Shown here piece after piece: positions 36,816-48,070 of a stretch of DNA of 64,000 nt. Below the pieces are notes generated by a model, which was not told the DNA's origin, did not search any database, and saw only the letters and a program-made list of their open reading frames with translations. This DNA comes from Diaporthe sp. PMI_573 (lineage: Eukaryota > Ascomycota > Sordariomycetes > Diaporthales > Diaporthaceae), in assembly GCA_021399435.1 (NCBI GenBank), contig JAJTUP010000024.1, forward strand, positions 372,001-436,000, given 5' to 3'. A program made the translations under genes and the position numbers. The first letter of the stretch is position 1. Every line of letters begins with the position of its first letter.

Positions 36816-37994
36816 TTAGACTGCAACATCTGGCTTTCCAAACTCCTTGATGTACTCATCAGAGTAGGGGTAGTCGATGTATCCAGGCTCGCGCTTGTCG
36901 CCCCTGTACTGGTGGATGTAGAAAGTGCTGCGGTCGTAGTCGGTAAACGGAATGCCCTTCTTCACCCTGTAAACCAGGTCCGGAGTAGAGATGAAGCGGC
37001 GACCAAAGATGATAATCAGCTGGTCGGCGTAGTCCTTGTACTTCTTCTCGACGGCATCGATGGCGAGCTCCGTGCTGTAGCTACCAGCGATCAAGATGGG
37101 CTTCTCGCGGCCCCAAGCCTGCAGGGCGAAGTCGAGGGACTCGTTCTTGGGGTCCATGTCGACGACTCCGTGGACTCTTGGCTCGACGAGGTGCAGGTAG
37201 GCCAGGTCGAACTCGGTCAGGCGGTCGATGAGGTAGCTGAACTGGGGGATCGGGTCCTCCATGCGCATGCCCTGGAAGCTGGACCAGGGAGACACGCGGA
37301 TGCCGACCTTGTCCTTGCCTACGGCAGCGACCACAGCCTTTGTGACCTCGATGGCAAAACGAGCGCGCTTCTCGATGCTGCCTCCCCAGGCGTCGTCGCG
37401 CTTGTTGGACGTGTCCTGGGTGAACTGGTCGATGAGGTATCCGTGCGCGGCGTGGATCTCGACACCGTCGAACCCGCCCTTCTCAACGGAGAGCTTGGCC
37501 GCCCTCGCGTAGTCGGCGATGGTGGCCTGGATCTCCTCCTCGGACAGAGCCCGAGGCACACGCTCGCCCTCCATGAGAGGCACCGCACTGGCACTGACGA
37601 GGTCCTTGCTGAAGTCGAAAGTGGGGTCGATTGGTGGGTTCCCAGAGGCCTCGCCTCCTACAGCGGCGCGGCCCAGGTGCCATAGCTGTGCGTAGATCTT
37701 TGATCCCTTGGCGTGGATGGCGTCTGTCACCTTCTTCCATCCTTCCTGCTGAGCGTCGGTCCAGAGACCAGGGGCGTTGGCGTAACCACGACCCTGGGGG
37801 GAGATATATGATGCCTCGGAGATGATTAGAGTGCCAGGGACGACACTCCTTTGGGCGTAGTATTGAACCGCGATGTCTTCTGGCACCAGTTCGTCGTTGG
37901 CTCTGAACCGAGTCAAAGGAGCCATGGCAATTCTGTGCTCCAAGTTGGTCGAGCCGACCTTGATGGGCGTAAACAGCTTGGTGTTCTCGGCCAT
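36816..37994 (-). CDS. Old Yellow Enzyme, NAD(P)H:flavin ene-reductase
   Basis: Intronless 392-aa FMN-dependent ene-reductase of the Old Yellow Enzyme family, which reduces activated C=C bonds of enones using NADPH. It starts MAENTKLFTPIKVG and carries HRIAMAPLTRFRA (FMN contact), YAQLWHLGRAA, and the substrate-binding pair H181/H184 with Tyr186 in EIHAAHGYLIDQF. KVGIRVSPW follows, and the C-terminal FMN-phosphate region IIFGRRFISTPDL is present. Length and all motifs match active fungal members. No targeting signal is seen, so cytosolic. The roles of relatives range from oxidative-stress defence to steps in ergot and other alkaloid pathways. The gene converges with the 7TM gene and has a TATA box about 150 bp upstream of the ATG. 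Confidence 0.95.
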   Translation of the reverse strand: MAENTKLFTPIKVGSTNLEHRIAMAPLTRFRANDELVPEDIAVQYYAQRSVVPGTLIISEASYISPQGRGYANAPGLWTDAQQEGWKKVTDAIHAKGSKIYAQLWHLGRAAVGGEASGNPPIDPTFDFSKDLVSASAVPLMEGERVPRALSEEEIQATIADYARAAKLSVEKGGFDGVEIHAAHGYLIDQFTQDTSNKRDDAWGGSIEKRARFAIEVTKAVVAAVGKDKVGIRVSPWSSFQGMRMEDPIPQFSYLIDRLTEFDLAYLHLVEPRVHGVVDMDPKNESLDFALQAWGREKPILIAGSYSTELAIDAVEKKYKDYADQLIIIFGRRFISTPDLVYRVKKGIPFTDYDRSTFYIHQYRGDKREPGYIDYPYSDEYIKEFGKPDVAV

Positions 37995-38144
37995 GTTGAA
38001 AGACGGTGTGCTGATCGTGAGAATGCGAAGGAATGGACTTTCTTGGGTATCAAATGCAGAGACTTAAGCAGACTGGTTTTTAAGAGAGATTTATCGTTGA
38101 TGTATGCAGGGTAAGGTCATGAACAGAGTGCGTTGGCGGTCGAC

Positions 38145-38152
38145 CTTTTATA
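38145..38152 (-). promoter_or_regulatory. TATA box of the Old Yellow Enzyme gene
   Basis: Reads TATAAAAG on the minus strand about 150 bp upstream of the ATG at 37994. Confidence 0.6.
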
Positions 38153-39465
38153 TGGCGGGCTTCCATGATTTCTAACTTATTCTCCACTACTGTTCGATAC
38201 TTCTCTCAGGGTGATTCTGTTTCTCCCTGCTTAAAAATGCATACAAGCCGCAGACAGGCCATGGCACGATCGTCCAGGAGAATCTGGGTCACCGATGTGG
38301 GTGGGTCCTTAATCGTCGGGCTGTCCCCTGTCGTTGTGGCACCTCGACATTCCGAGCCGCGCCGAGTCAGACTTCAGGAGCCTCAACAGCGTGACATGAC
38401 GTTATACCTCTTGTTCTGCCGGCCAAGCTACCTTGATTACAAGATAAAGTCAAGCTTACCGACGATGCATTCATCGCTCAAGTCTGCAATGGATTCCTGA
38501 TCTCGTTCAAGGCCCGTAGATTACCATGTGGCATCTGGCAGAAGGATCATTAGGCTACTGCACATACATGCGAGGCAGGCATATCAAAGAAACATTAGCA
38601 CAGCGCTGTACAATACGTAATCAGTTAGCTGGGAACATCAGTTCCATACCCAGAAAATTTCAGACACCGAGCGGGTGGGTCCTAGGTGTTGCTCGATCTT
38701 GGCCACAGCTGAATAATCCTGGCGGGACGCAGGGAAATCATACGCCCGCCCCAATGGATCGGGTAACAATCTAGAATGTTCGTAAGCTCGATGGCCGTCT
38801 GCACTAGAACCCTACCCTGGTCCCACTATCTCACCCGCGCTCTAACGGTCAACTTCAAGATCAGAATGGTCTGGAAATACAAGGAATCCTATCAGTCCTG
38901 CTTGCGTACGAACCTCAGAGAACACAAATGAATGCCCCTGCTTGCGCCATCAAACCTTGTAAATCTGCTCCGGTACAGGCCCTCCTGAGTCGAGCCCCTG
39001 GAGACAAGTCGCACAGCATTTTCGAAGATTGATAGGCGATCGTGCATCGATGACATCGGGAGTGAAGACGTCGTTGGAATCATTCCTGTACATGAACCAT
39101 TTGGGTCTCCACCACTTGCATTATGTGTCCATAATGCCAATTGTGTACTCTACAGGCAAAACTTTATCTTCCACCCTTTTGACCGTTGCGGTGAGACTGT
39201 GCATGTTCAATGTTAGTGGCCACGCCAGCGAATTTAGTCGTCAAGAGACAGGATCCTGATGCGGTGCGGAAAAACAGCATTGAGTGGGGTGGTCGGCAGT
39301 ACGTCCCATAACCAGCCATGACACGTCGATTTCCCGAAACTTTATCTGCCCATCTCCCGAGGACCTTGCAGCTCATCAAAGAGCATATGTAAGCCGGATG
39401 TCCCCGTGACAAGTCCCTGTTCAACATCCCTGCTCCGCAACTGCCCTGACATCAATTTTTATGCG

Positions 39466-39654
39466 ACAGGAGGGTCTCCCATAGGAGGGTGTCCTATAAA
39501 AGGTTCCATAGGAGGTTGGCCCAGAGGTTGATTCATAGGAGGTTATCCCATGGGAGGCTGTCCTATGGGAGGCTGTCTCATAGGAGGCTATCCCTTAGGA
39601 GGTTGGTCCATAGGAGGCTATTTCGTAAGAGGTCAATCTCACAGGAGACTGGGC
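39466..39654 (+). repeat. 15-bp minisatellite, about 13 units
   Basis: Imperfect tandem repeat with consensus ATAGGAGGYTRTCCC. Because 15 bp is five codons, every frame gives a pentapeptide-periodic translation such as GG-x-x-x; this is a by-product, not a gene. Three related units appear at 59911..59955. Confidence 0.85.
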
Positions 39655-40649
39655 AGTGAGGAATGCCCAGGCGGTCCACTATGTAGATGCTGCAGCGGCG
39701 TGCTAGACACTCGAGGAAAACTCGTTTCTACCGTGGACCGGTATGTGATGGGCACACGATCTCTGCTACAACACGTACTGGTCAAAGCCTTCGTAGCTAC
39801 ACTAAGAGCTTGCCCTCATCAGTGCTTCTTGAAAACTCCCTACTCACAGAGCTTTTAAAGGCATTCATTGAGAGTCCCATTACGGTGGCCCTAGGATGAA
39901 CAACCACATCTGATTCTACCAAGTCTCCCATCATTTGTCTTTCAGCGATACAATTCGTCTCACTTCGTCTAAAAATACCACTGCATTTGCAGGTTTTGTT
40001 TGGAAGGCACTTGTCACCGTTTTCTCCTTCCTACCTGCGACTGAAAACATTCCGAAGTCCACCTCAAATCGACCCTGACCTCCTGGGCTTCGCAGCACTT
40101 TCCTCACTACCAAGCACGTAAGGCTACACATCGAGCCAGCCACTGAAGATCAGTACATAACAACCCAACCATAGTTTTCAGGACACCGTTTGCGATTGAT
40201 TTGCGCATCGCCTTCACTTTCCAACAGATGCGGCACCAGCGGTTCTAAAGGGACTTACAGAACCCCTAACCTCCTTACTCTTCGTCGACTTTGATCCTTC
40301 ATCTCAAACCAGTTGGTTGACTTTAGTTTTCTTGACACTTTCATTGCGACTACCAGCGCTCGCTTGATTCGCTGTCAGGAATCGCACCTAGTCCTTGCAG
40401 ACAAGCGCCGCCGCTTCAGGTCTCCATCGCACTTCCCAACACCACCTGATCCTTTGCAGTTGGCCTTTTCTGGCCGCGTCGCTGACTTACCTTTCACCAC
40501 CGCGTCTCAACTGCCTCCAATACCATTTTCTTCGACCCGCCGTACTCAAAAGTTTAGTTCATTCCGTTTCGGCATCATCGAAGCCTGCGTTTCGACAACT
40601 TGAACGAACTCACCTCCACAAGTATCGCCTTCGTCATGCAAAAGTCACT

Positions 40650-43600
40650 ATGAAGTCCGACCCAGACACCGAGATGTCGCCTTCGGCGTCGTCCATCACG
40701 AGCGATGTGAAAACAGAGTCAATCATGGGGAAGCTCGAAAACCCACGTAGATCACCATTCTTTTGGCAGAATTTCGAAAACGAAGATCAACGCGACCGAG
40801 TCGACATCAAGCAGCAGGCCGTTTGCGATGCCTTGAGATTGGGAGATACGATTGCAAGCAAATTGAGGAAGTTGCAAAACGAGAACCAAGGGATTGAAAT
40901 CCCAGAACTGGCGTACTGGGTCAAGAAATTCGGTCTGTCGCAGCAAAGCCAGCCTGGTCCCCTCCAGTCACTAATAATATTTTTAGACAACGTCAAAAAT
41001 GAGCATCAGACTCACCGTGGCCCCGTGGTCGGGTTCCTCGGGGTTCTAGGGGCCGGGAAAACATCTTCGATCAATGCTCTACTCGACAAGGAAGAGCTGC
41101 TTGCATCCAGCAGTGACAGAGCTGCCACTTCTGTTATCTGTGAGCTCGCCTACAACCACGACTCCCCAGGCTATCGAGCCGAAATTAGTTTTCGAACTCA
41201 ACCGAGCCTTGTTGATGAGCTGGATAAGTTCTTTGATGAGTTGAAATGGAAAGCCCAGATTGAAGCCCAGATTGAGACACTGGAAGGCAATCCAGATGAC
41301 AATGACCCGAACGGTTCCGAGATAGAGGGCCTCAACCAGCTAATCGTCGAGATACAAGAAAATCTTCGTGGTACGATTGACCTTATCACTGAGATTTGGG
41401 GAATTGACCAGGATGATCTGAGGAGCATGTCTACACAAGAGCTCCTCGAAACCAAGCCCTACGGTGTCGAACATCTAGGAACGACAAGGTTCATCTCAGG
41501 AACAGACCAAGAGGAATTCGCGGAGGAGCTCAGTTCTTACTTGAAGTCAAGTTCCGAGGATGATACTGGATTGGGGCTGCCTCCTTGGCCCTTGATCGCA
41601 AAGGTCACCGTCTACGTCAAGTCGCCTATCCTCAAATACGGTCTCCGCCTTAGGGACTTACCTGGACTGTGCGATACCAGCGAGGCGCGCTCAGATATCG
41701 CACGGAAGAACTCCAAAGACCTTGACATCACTGTGATAGTTACGTCCGCGATTCGGGCCACCGAAGAGTCAACAGCTATAAACCTCATCAAAGGCCAACA
41801 GAAGATTCAAATGCAGATGGATGGTAAATTCAACAAAGGCTCATTCTGCGTTGTTGCCTCGAAAATCGACGACATCAAATCTGAATCCTACTTGAAGCAA
41901 TTGAAGGCGGCTAAAAGCAACAAGAGCATTCAAAGCCAACTTAGCCGACGCAAGGAGCTGGATGCGGCCTTTGGCCGGGCTAATTCAAGAAAGCTCCAGT
42001 CCAAACCGCAGATACCGGGACAACCCTCACTTGTTTCAGGTGCCAACACTGAACTCGAAGCGAATCAGCGTGAGGCCGCCGCCATCAAAGATTGGCTGGA
42101 ACATGCTGCGGTCTTCATGCGTACCCAAGATATTACTCAACGCCTCCAAGACAAGTTTCAGCCCCGTCACCGAGACACTACCTTGACCGGCAACACCGAG
42201 GCTCATGACGAGGCTGTTGAAGTTTTTGGCATTAGCAATAAAGCCTACTGGATGAGCAAGCAACCCGACGGTGTCAAAGCACCAGGATTCCCCGATGAAA
42301 ACCATTCCGGCATCCCGCGTCTGAGGCAATGGCTATTCGAGTCATCATTCACCGCTCGAGAGAACCATCTTGATGCGATTCTATGCAAACTTTGGGGCTT
42401 GCTCATCGATATTCAAGATTTGGCAGGTTTGGAATCTGGGGATTCCCAAAAGGCTACCGAGTCGGACGCCGAAGAGCTCCAAAGGATTCACGATTGCTTT
42501 ATCCAGGTCCGTAAAATGACCACCCCCCCCCCCCACGAAGTCATATGACTTAATGCTAAGCCTTAAATGAATACAGGAACTCACTGACCTCCTCAAACAA
42601 TCGGGCGTGAATCTTAGCCAGATCGAGCCATTGAAGCAGAAGGAGTCGGCAATAATAGAGTCTCAGAGACAATGTGTCGGCATCGTCGAGCGCTGGGCGT
42701 ACAAAAAGCCCGAGGACAAGAACGAGCCTCAAAAGCTTCATGCGCATGTGCAGACATGCATTCTTCGGAGAAAAGGGGAGTCCTATACAATCAAGCAAAC
42801 CTCCCACCCTCATACGTACAACTGGCTTAACAGTCTGTAAGTACATTCCTACTTTGTGTACTGAACTTTTGATATGCTGACATTTTATGAAGTATTAAGC
42901 CTTACTACGATACCATACTTGGAAGTTGGAATCGGGCTTTCCAGGACGCTGTTCCTGCATATGAGCACAAGATCATGAACTTGACGGAACCTGCATGGCA
43001 GAAATATGGCGCATCACTTGCTCGCCGTTTCCTCAGGTGGCCAGGCGCAACATTGGAGCATGATACTCAGATTCAAGATGCCATTGGGATCGGAAAGAGC
43101 GACATGAGAGTTCGTGTTCGGGGCATTCTTGAAGCTCTGAAGACAGGAACAAAGGATGTTCACCCTGTGTTCCGGGAAGAGGTCAAGAAATCAATGATTC
43201 CTGCCTTCGAAGATGCCGAAGACATCAACGGTAAGTATTGTATCGCCTAATGCGCTTGATAGAACTCTGACAGTATTACAGGAAGTGGCTCCAGGGCAAA
43301 GCGTGACATAGTTTTGCGCAACTTCATCAAGGAACATGCTGCAACCATCTTTCGGGAGGCCTCGGACGCAATGGAAGCTGAACTTCGGGAAGAATTATGC
43401 AAACACGTCAGCAACCTTGAGGAACTTGCAGGCCCTTGCGCGTCATCGGTGATGAAGCGGGTCCAGCCTTTCTTTGGTGTTCGCAAGGCTGTTGCAAGCC
43501 CCGCGTCTCGGGACGCCACGCGGCAATTCCTGAAGGAAAACGGCCATGTTCTGGCATCGTGGAAGGTTTGTTGGCAGAAGCCCTCCAGCCAGAGGGACGA

Positions 43601-43670
43601 TCACGTTATGAGAGGGGATATGAATATCCCCGAACCCCGGGGCCTCTTCAATGCCGAGAGTGACTCCTAG
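40650..43670 (+). CDS. SLIP-GC / dynamin-like large GTPase
   Basis: Four exons: 40650..42506, 42577..42836, 42893..43230, 43282..43670; introns of 70, 56 and 51 nt, all GT-AG; about 947 aa. It has a G domain with the P loop GVLGAGKTS (131-139, Lys137), the G3 box DLPG (336-339) and a G4-like SKID (404-407). A variable, partly acidic helical insert lies between P loop and G3. The C-terminal part is long and helical without a membrane segment. Motif spacing resembles the SLIP-GC (nuclear GTPase) and dynamin/IRG-like families, which remodel membranes or act in immunity and genome stability; many moulds carry lineage-specific copies. The frame is open upstream to 40395, but that part looks like untranslated leader, so I chose ATG 40650. 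Intron 1 contains a poly(C) run. Substrate or partner unknown. Confidence 0.85.
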
Positions 43671-44579
43671 GCGCCTGTTGAAGGTGTTGGTACTGGAGAT
43701 GACTCTAGACATGGAGGCAAGAGTGATGAAGAGGCTCGGTAGACCAGTGGAGCGACTATTGCGATGAATTTCTTGGAGGGAGGGTTGAACAATGGGACAT
43801 GCGATAATTTTGCTCCATACGAAGACAGGATGGCTTGCTCGGTCGACGTAGCCGATTAACTGGCCAGATTAGATGGCAGGACAAATCAAATTGCGATGCT
43901 TTTTTGAACCTCTCGTTCTGCAATTGGCAAATATTGGCTGGCCATAACATAAGTGTCCAATACGTCTCCCTCGTACTGCTCAATCTCATCATACTTCGAT
44001 TGATTAGCTTCTATTGCTAGAGTGACATCTAGTGGATGATTAAAACATGCGGACTTGGGAGATATTTCAATCCTCAAGACTGCATAAACCCAAAGCACGG
44101 AATAGACTTTGTGCAAGGAGACTGTCCAAAAGTCCAGTAGGGCAGTTCCTGCAGTATTGCAACGGTTTGATTCCTCCCTGGTGCGATAAGCCCCAAAACT
44201 CTTCCTGTAGCTTGAGAATCATGCAGGCATTAACCACTTCTCGGCGCCAGACATTAAGACATGAAGCAGCAACAATTTGTTGGCTCCAGTCATCATCACA
44301 AAGAGCCTCGATCCTGTAGTCTAGTTCTTTGACTCTTCATATAATTATTCTGCCCACAAGAAAGGTCGGCCACTTTCGAATTAACAAACTGTGATGTGGA
44401 ACTGTACTGTCTTCTGTGAAACTATTTCTATGCACCAGAGTGATGCAAACGAGTATGACAGGGTCCCAGGCCCTCTCTAGAACTGCTGGGTGTTTAAGCG
44501 TTTACCACTGTATGAAGGGACCGCCTACATACTGCTTTAGAAGCGTACGTACATGGATTAAAAACGAAACCACCTAGAA
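43671..44579. other. Intergenic region
   Basis: 0.9 kb, AT-rich, between the 3' ends of the GTPase gene and the hydrolase pseudogene. No gene recognised. Confidence 0.5.
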
Positions 44580-45661
44580 CTACTGGATGAATTTCGTCTC
44601 GTCATTCCGTAGCTCAGCCCCAAGTGATACGGCAGAAATGGCATCAAAGCCATGCGGCACGCCGGGGTAGACCCGAGATTCCACTTTGACGCCGTGCGAC
44701 GACAGCCTCGCCGCGAAGTTTGTGACCTCATCGAGGAAGAGGTCCAGGTCTCCGATGCCCAAGAAGGTCGGAGTGACGCCGTGCAGATTGTTGACACGGC
44801 CGGGAGCTGCCGTGTATGGTACCGTCGCTATGTGATATCAATAATAATTCGCTCAAACAGTGAGCAAGAGTGTGCAAAACTTTACCTGGGACTCCCTCAT
44901 TTTCGTTGATCTTTCCACCTAGGTATGCCTTCCATGCAATGCTGTTGCTACTGGAGGACCAGGTCAAGAGGGGAAATCTGGCATTCTGAGGATCCATCTG
45001 GGTCCGGTCGTCCAACATGGGATATCTCAGGACCTGTGCCGCAATGGGCGGGGCCAAGGCCTCGTCCCTGGCCCTAAGCGCCGCCGCAGCAGCAAACCCC
45101 GCCACCTGCGCTCTCGCCCAGTGTGACGATGCGGGCTGGGTCGACATTGAAGTCACCGGCGTGTGCCTGCAGCCAGGTGATGCACGCATACACATCATTG
45201 AGGGCCGCCGGGTAGGGGTGCTCCGGTGCCAAGTAGTAGTCCGGGGCAAAGACCTATGTGCCAGTCCGCTCGGCGAAGCTCGCGATCGCGTTGAACGAGG
45301 TGGCAACGCTGCCCGCGATCAGGCCGCCGCCGAAAGCGTAGATGATGGCTCTGTTCGGGCACGTGTCTTGACATTGTTGCACGGCGAGCGGTACGAAGCG
45401 CGTGATGTTGAGTTTGCTGCCGTCAGCCGATGTGATGGTGCTCACCGACGTGGTCATGCCTGGGGGGAAGCGCAGCGTATCCGATGCCCACTTGGTCCAT
45501 TTCGTGGTCGAGTCTCTGATGGCATACAAGTCCGTCTCTGGAGGCCTTGCTGGTGGCGTTTGGCCGCCCAACAGGCGCCAGTAGTCGGGGTCGACAAAAG
45601 GGGAGTCAGGCATTGTGATAAGAGTTGCCAGCAGCGCATGGTAGCCGGCGCTGGGGCGCAT
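44580..45661 (-). pseudogene. Alpha/beta-hydrolase (HSL-type esterase), disrupted
   Basis: Homology runs across the whole family length: MRPSAGYHAL..., the oxyanion box YAFGGGLIAG, APDYYLAPEHPYPAAL, the nucleophile elbow GESAGGG, the acid region GDLDLFLDE and the catalytic His in GVPHGFD. The reading frame is broken twice. An in-frame TAG at 45254..45256 stands between GT and VFAPDYY, where CAG (Gln) would fit. Then GGGG at 45097..45100, where GGG is expected, shifts the frame right after GESAG. One intron (44828..44885, GTAAAG...TAG, 58 nt) still splices sensibly. All three catalytic residues survive. A CAG-to-TAG change is a CpA-to-TpA transition, as made by repeat-induced point mutation; a sequencing error cannot be excluded for the G run. 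Confidence 0.8.
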
Positions 45662-46049
45662 CTGCAAGCCATTTTATGTTGGTCTATCTCTTGCAAGGGT
45701 GCCGAATTTTACCCTGATTATTGTTGGCCAAAACTTTTGATACGAGTTGGGTTAGTATCTTTTAGAATCTATAGGCTTTACGGCCGGATATCTTGGGAGA
45801 CTTATCTCGTAAAATGGCAAGGACTATGTGCAAAGAGGTGATGAATCATTTAAATGTACAACATTGTAAACATCGTTTCGCTTTTGTATGACTTTAATGC
45901 TACGAGCAGAACTTGTCACGCATACTACACATCAACTGGTTCAGTTTTCTCCATGGTTTGCGCCTTTCAATAGTTATTCCATTCACTTCTCGAGATAAAT
46001 TTATCCAAACTTGGCGTGCCGCCCGCAATTGATCTAGTAGAATCTTCTT
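45662..46049. other. Intergenic region
   Basis: 0.4 kb, AT-rich, with nothing recognised. Confidence 0.5.
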
Positions 46050-47285
46050 TTAGGCTGCCTCAGACAAGTCGTCGTCCACCAAAGGGTCAGAACCTTGAGG
46101 GCGCAGCTGAGCAAAATGGTCCAGCATCCATTGAGGAACAGGTCGGTACAATTTCTGTCGATCAAACCCGCAAAATCTCCGCAATAGCCACTGCTGCTGA
46201 ATCTTGACGTCGCTCCACCTGCCTGGTACCCAGCCGGCAATATCCCTAAAGAGATAATTCCTCCAGAATTCCAAGGCCGGGTTAACAGGACGCGTTTCGA
46301 GTCCATCTGATGATAGGTCTCGCCGCATATATGCATTGTTGTAATCGACAAGCACAATGCGCGGGAGGATAAGACCGTACATCTTCTCCAGCTGGACACC
46401 AGGCTCTTCGTTTATGACTAGGAAGATGTTACGTCCCGCAAAGTCAGCTTGCTCGATTCCAGCCTGCTTCAATTTGACGTAACCATCCATTGTCCGCGCG
46501 AGTACCTCGAGCCGGTATTCTTCTGGATAATGAAACGAGTCTGTAAGTGAACCTCGAGCAGGGTTATTTTGAGCGCGAGATCCTTGGATGCTAGCTCCTT
46601 CAAGACGCTCCAGTAGTATCAGACGAATAGGCCTTTGTATCGATTCCCCCCTGGTTTTCAGAGTGATAGGGAGGGTAAATGTCCATGACCCGTAGTACTT
46701 GGGAGAAAAGGAACCGGCTTGGTCAGTCTTCTGTTCCAGGAACTTATAAGCCCACGTCTCAGAAATATAGTCATCGTCGGCTTCTCGAACACAGTCCTGC
46801 GGGCAACGACCGATTGTACTCTGAAAGTTGTAGTACAAGGGGTCGTAGATCTTTGCACATGCTCTGAATTGGTGCCCATCCTCTAGCGTAATTGTACAGG
46901 CTACAATCTGGGCACCCCGAACTGCCCCGATGGCGATAGGCGAAGTAATAGTTAACTGGGCCGTCCCGGTCTGCGACGGGGGAACTCCTTCGACTGGAGG
47001 ATTGAGTGCAACTGCCTCACTCTGAGTGACACTGTAAAGGTCGTCACCATGGATTGGTGGTCGGTCTTTGTATCCAAGCTCGTCGAGCTCCTCATCAGTG
47101 GCATATGGTGGCGCTGGTGTATGCCGGCAAATTTGGATAGAGAAACCGGGGAGATATGGCAGGGCCGGCTTGTCAGGGTCCGCTGGAGGACGCCAAAAGA
47201 AGGGATTGAAGTTGGAGGTATCTCGAGTTTCCTGCGGGGTTTGGCGTGCAGGCTCCATGATTGTTGTGTTTGGATCAGATTCCAT
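46050..47285 (-). CDS. Fungal protein-kinase-like protein
   Basis: A 411-aa single-exon frame with a kinase-like fold. The order of motifs fits: a beta-3 lysine in FRACAKIYDP (about Lys145), a helix-C glutamate in YISETWAYKFLE (about Glu176), hinge-like RLILLERLEG, a catalytic-loop equivalent QADFAGRNIFLV (Asp281, Asn286) and a metal-binding VDYNNA (Asp314) in place of DFG. The catalytic His that usually precedes the loop Asp is Gln-Ala here. This resembles the protein-kinase-like/aminoglycoside-phosphotransferase-like proteins that many moulds have in multiple copies; whether it phosphorylates anything is unknown. The frame extends to 47351, but that codon is GTG; the first ATG is 47285. An upstream exon cannot be excluded. 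Confidence 0.7.
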   Translation of the reverse strand: MESDPNTTIMEPARQTPQETRDTSNFNPFFWRPPADPDKPALPYLPGFSIQICRHTPAPPYATDEELDELGYKDRPPIHGDDLYSVTQSEAVALNPPVEGVPPSQTGTAQLTITSPIAIGAVRGAQIVACTITLEDGHQFRACAKIYDPLYYNFQSTIGRCPQDCVREADDDYISETWAYKFLEQKTDQAGSFSPKYYGSWTFTLPITLKTRGESIQRPIRLILLERLEGASIQGSRAQNNPARGSLTDSFHYPEEYRLEVLARTMDGYVKLKQAGIEQADFAGRNIFLVINEEPGVQLEKMYGLILPRIVLVDYNNAYMRRDLSSDGLETRPVNPALEFWRNYLFRDIAGWVPGRWSDVKIQQQWLLRRFCGFDRQKLYRPVPQWMLDHFAQLRPQGSDPLVDDDLSEAA

Positions 47286-48070
47286 TGGATGATACGGAAG
47301 CAGCTCGCAAAAGTAGCCAGCAACACGTGTATCCAAAACTTGAAAGCTCACTCTTTGTGTCTTAGAATATAAGTATGCGCAGCTCTAAGTTACAACCTTC
47401 TGGAGAAAAGACCTCATTCCTCTGGGATCCACGAGCGGAGAGGCACGCGTACTTGGGAAATGCCTGCCAGGCTGCTCCAGGCAGACATGAGGTAGTACTT
47501 TTAAATCGGGTCGAAGCGCTTGGACTGTGGGTTTGTTGAGTGCCATCCCATTGGCTGTCTGCAGGCTATACCTGTCCATCAATTATTGATACCAACTGAA
47601 CTTAGTACTTGAATCTTTGCCACTTCCTTCTTCCCTGGACCCAAATCTTTCAACCTTATTCGTTCCAAGGTTGACAACAATTTGAACTTGGGTCACTACC
47701 ACTAGGACATTGTGCCATATCCAACACTCTCCACGCTGATCGCGGAGGAGACTTCCGTTAATGCATATTGTCTAAGTTCGTTGGAGGCAGAAGGGTGCGA
47801 CTCGAGCCGGACGCGCAGACACAGGCTGAAACTTATGAGAGATGGTCTAGAATAAGACGCTCGATTCTATGATGTCCATTTCAAGGGCCAACAGTGCAAA
47901 GACTGAGGCTTGTCTTACTTCCCCGAAGGTCGTCTTCAGGTGCTCGTTGTTTTTAGGAATCTACACTCATTCTCGGTTCTCGTATACAGCAAATAAACTC
48001 TCGTTCATATTTTTCTTTTACTAGCCACTTCGAGCGATACTATCTGGTGCAGTACGCTGAAAATCTAGGC
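47286..48070. other. Intergenic region
   Basis: 0.8 kb between two leftward genes: promoter of the kinase-like gene side and 3' flank of the isoleucyl-tRNA synthetase. No gene recognised. Confidence 0.5.

Larger units (their letters stand above)
37995..40649. other. Intergenic region with minisatellite
   Basis: 2.6 kb between the divergent Old Yellow Enzyme and GTPase genes. It holds the OYE promoter, a 15-bp minisatellite (39466..39654), and the likely 5' untranslated region of the GTPase (pyrimidine-rich from about 40.2 kb). Frames in it lack any domain. Confidence 0.5.

Noticed and set aside
36912..37685. 257-codon frame on the plus strand
   Set aside because: It lies exactly antisense to the Old Yellow Enzyme gene in GC-rich codons and has no domain; a shadow frame.
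39550..39858. Pentapeptide-periodic ORF (MGGCP, LIGGY-like units)
   Set aside because: The periodicity follows from the 15-bp minisatellite being a multiple of three; no homolog-like sequence follows.
40395..40649. Upstream 85-codon extension of the GTPase frame
   Set aside because: Its composition looks like untranslated leader and it has no similarity to the GTPase family; the ATG at 40650 is preferred.
45017..45841. 274-codon frame on the plus strand
   Set aside because: Antisense to the disrupted esterase gene, whose homology is on the minus strand.
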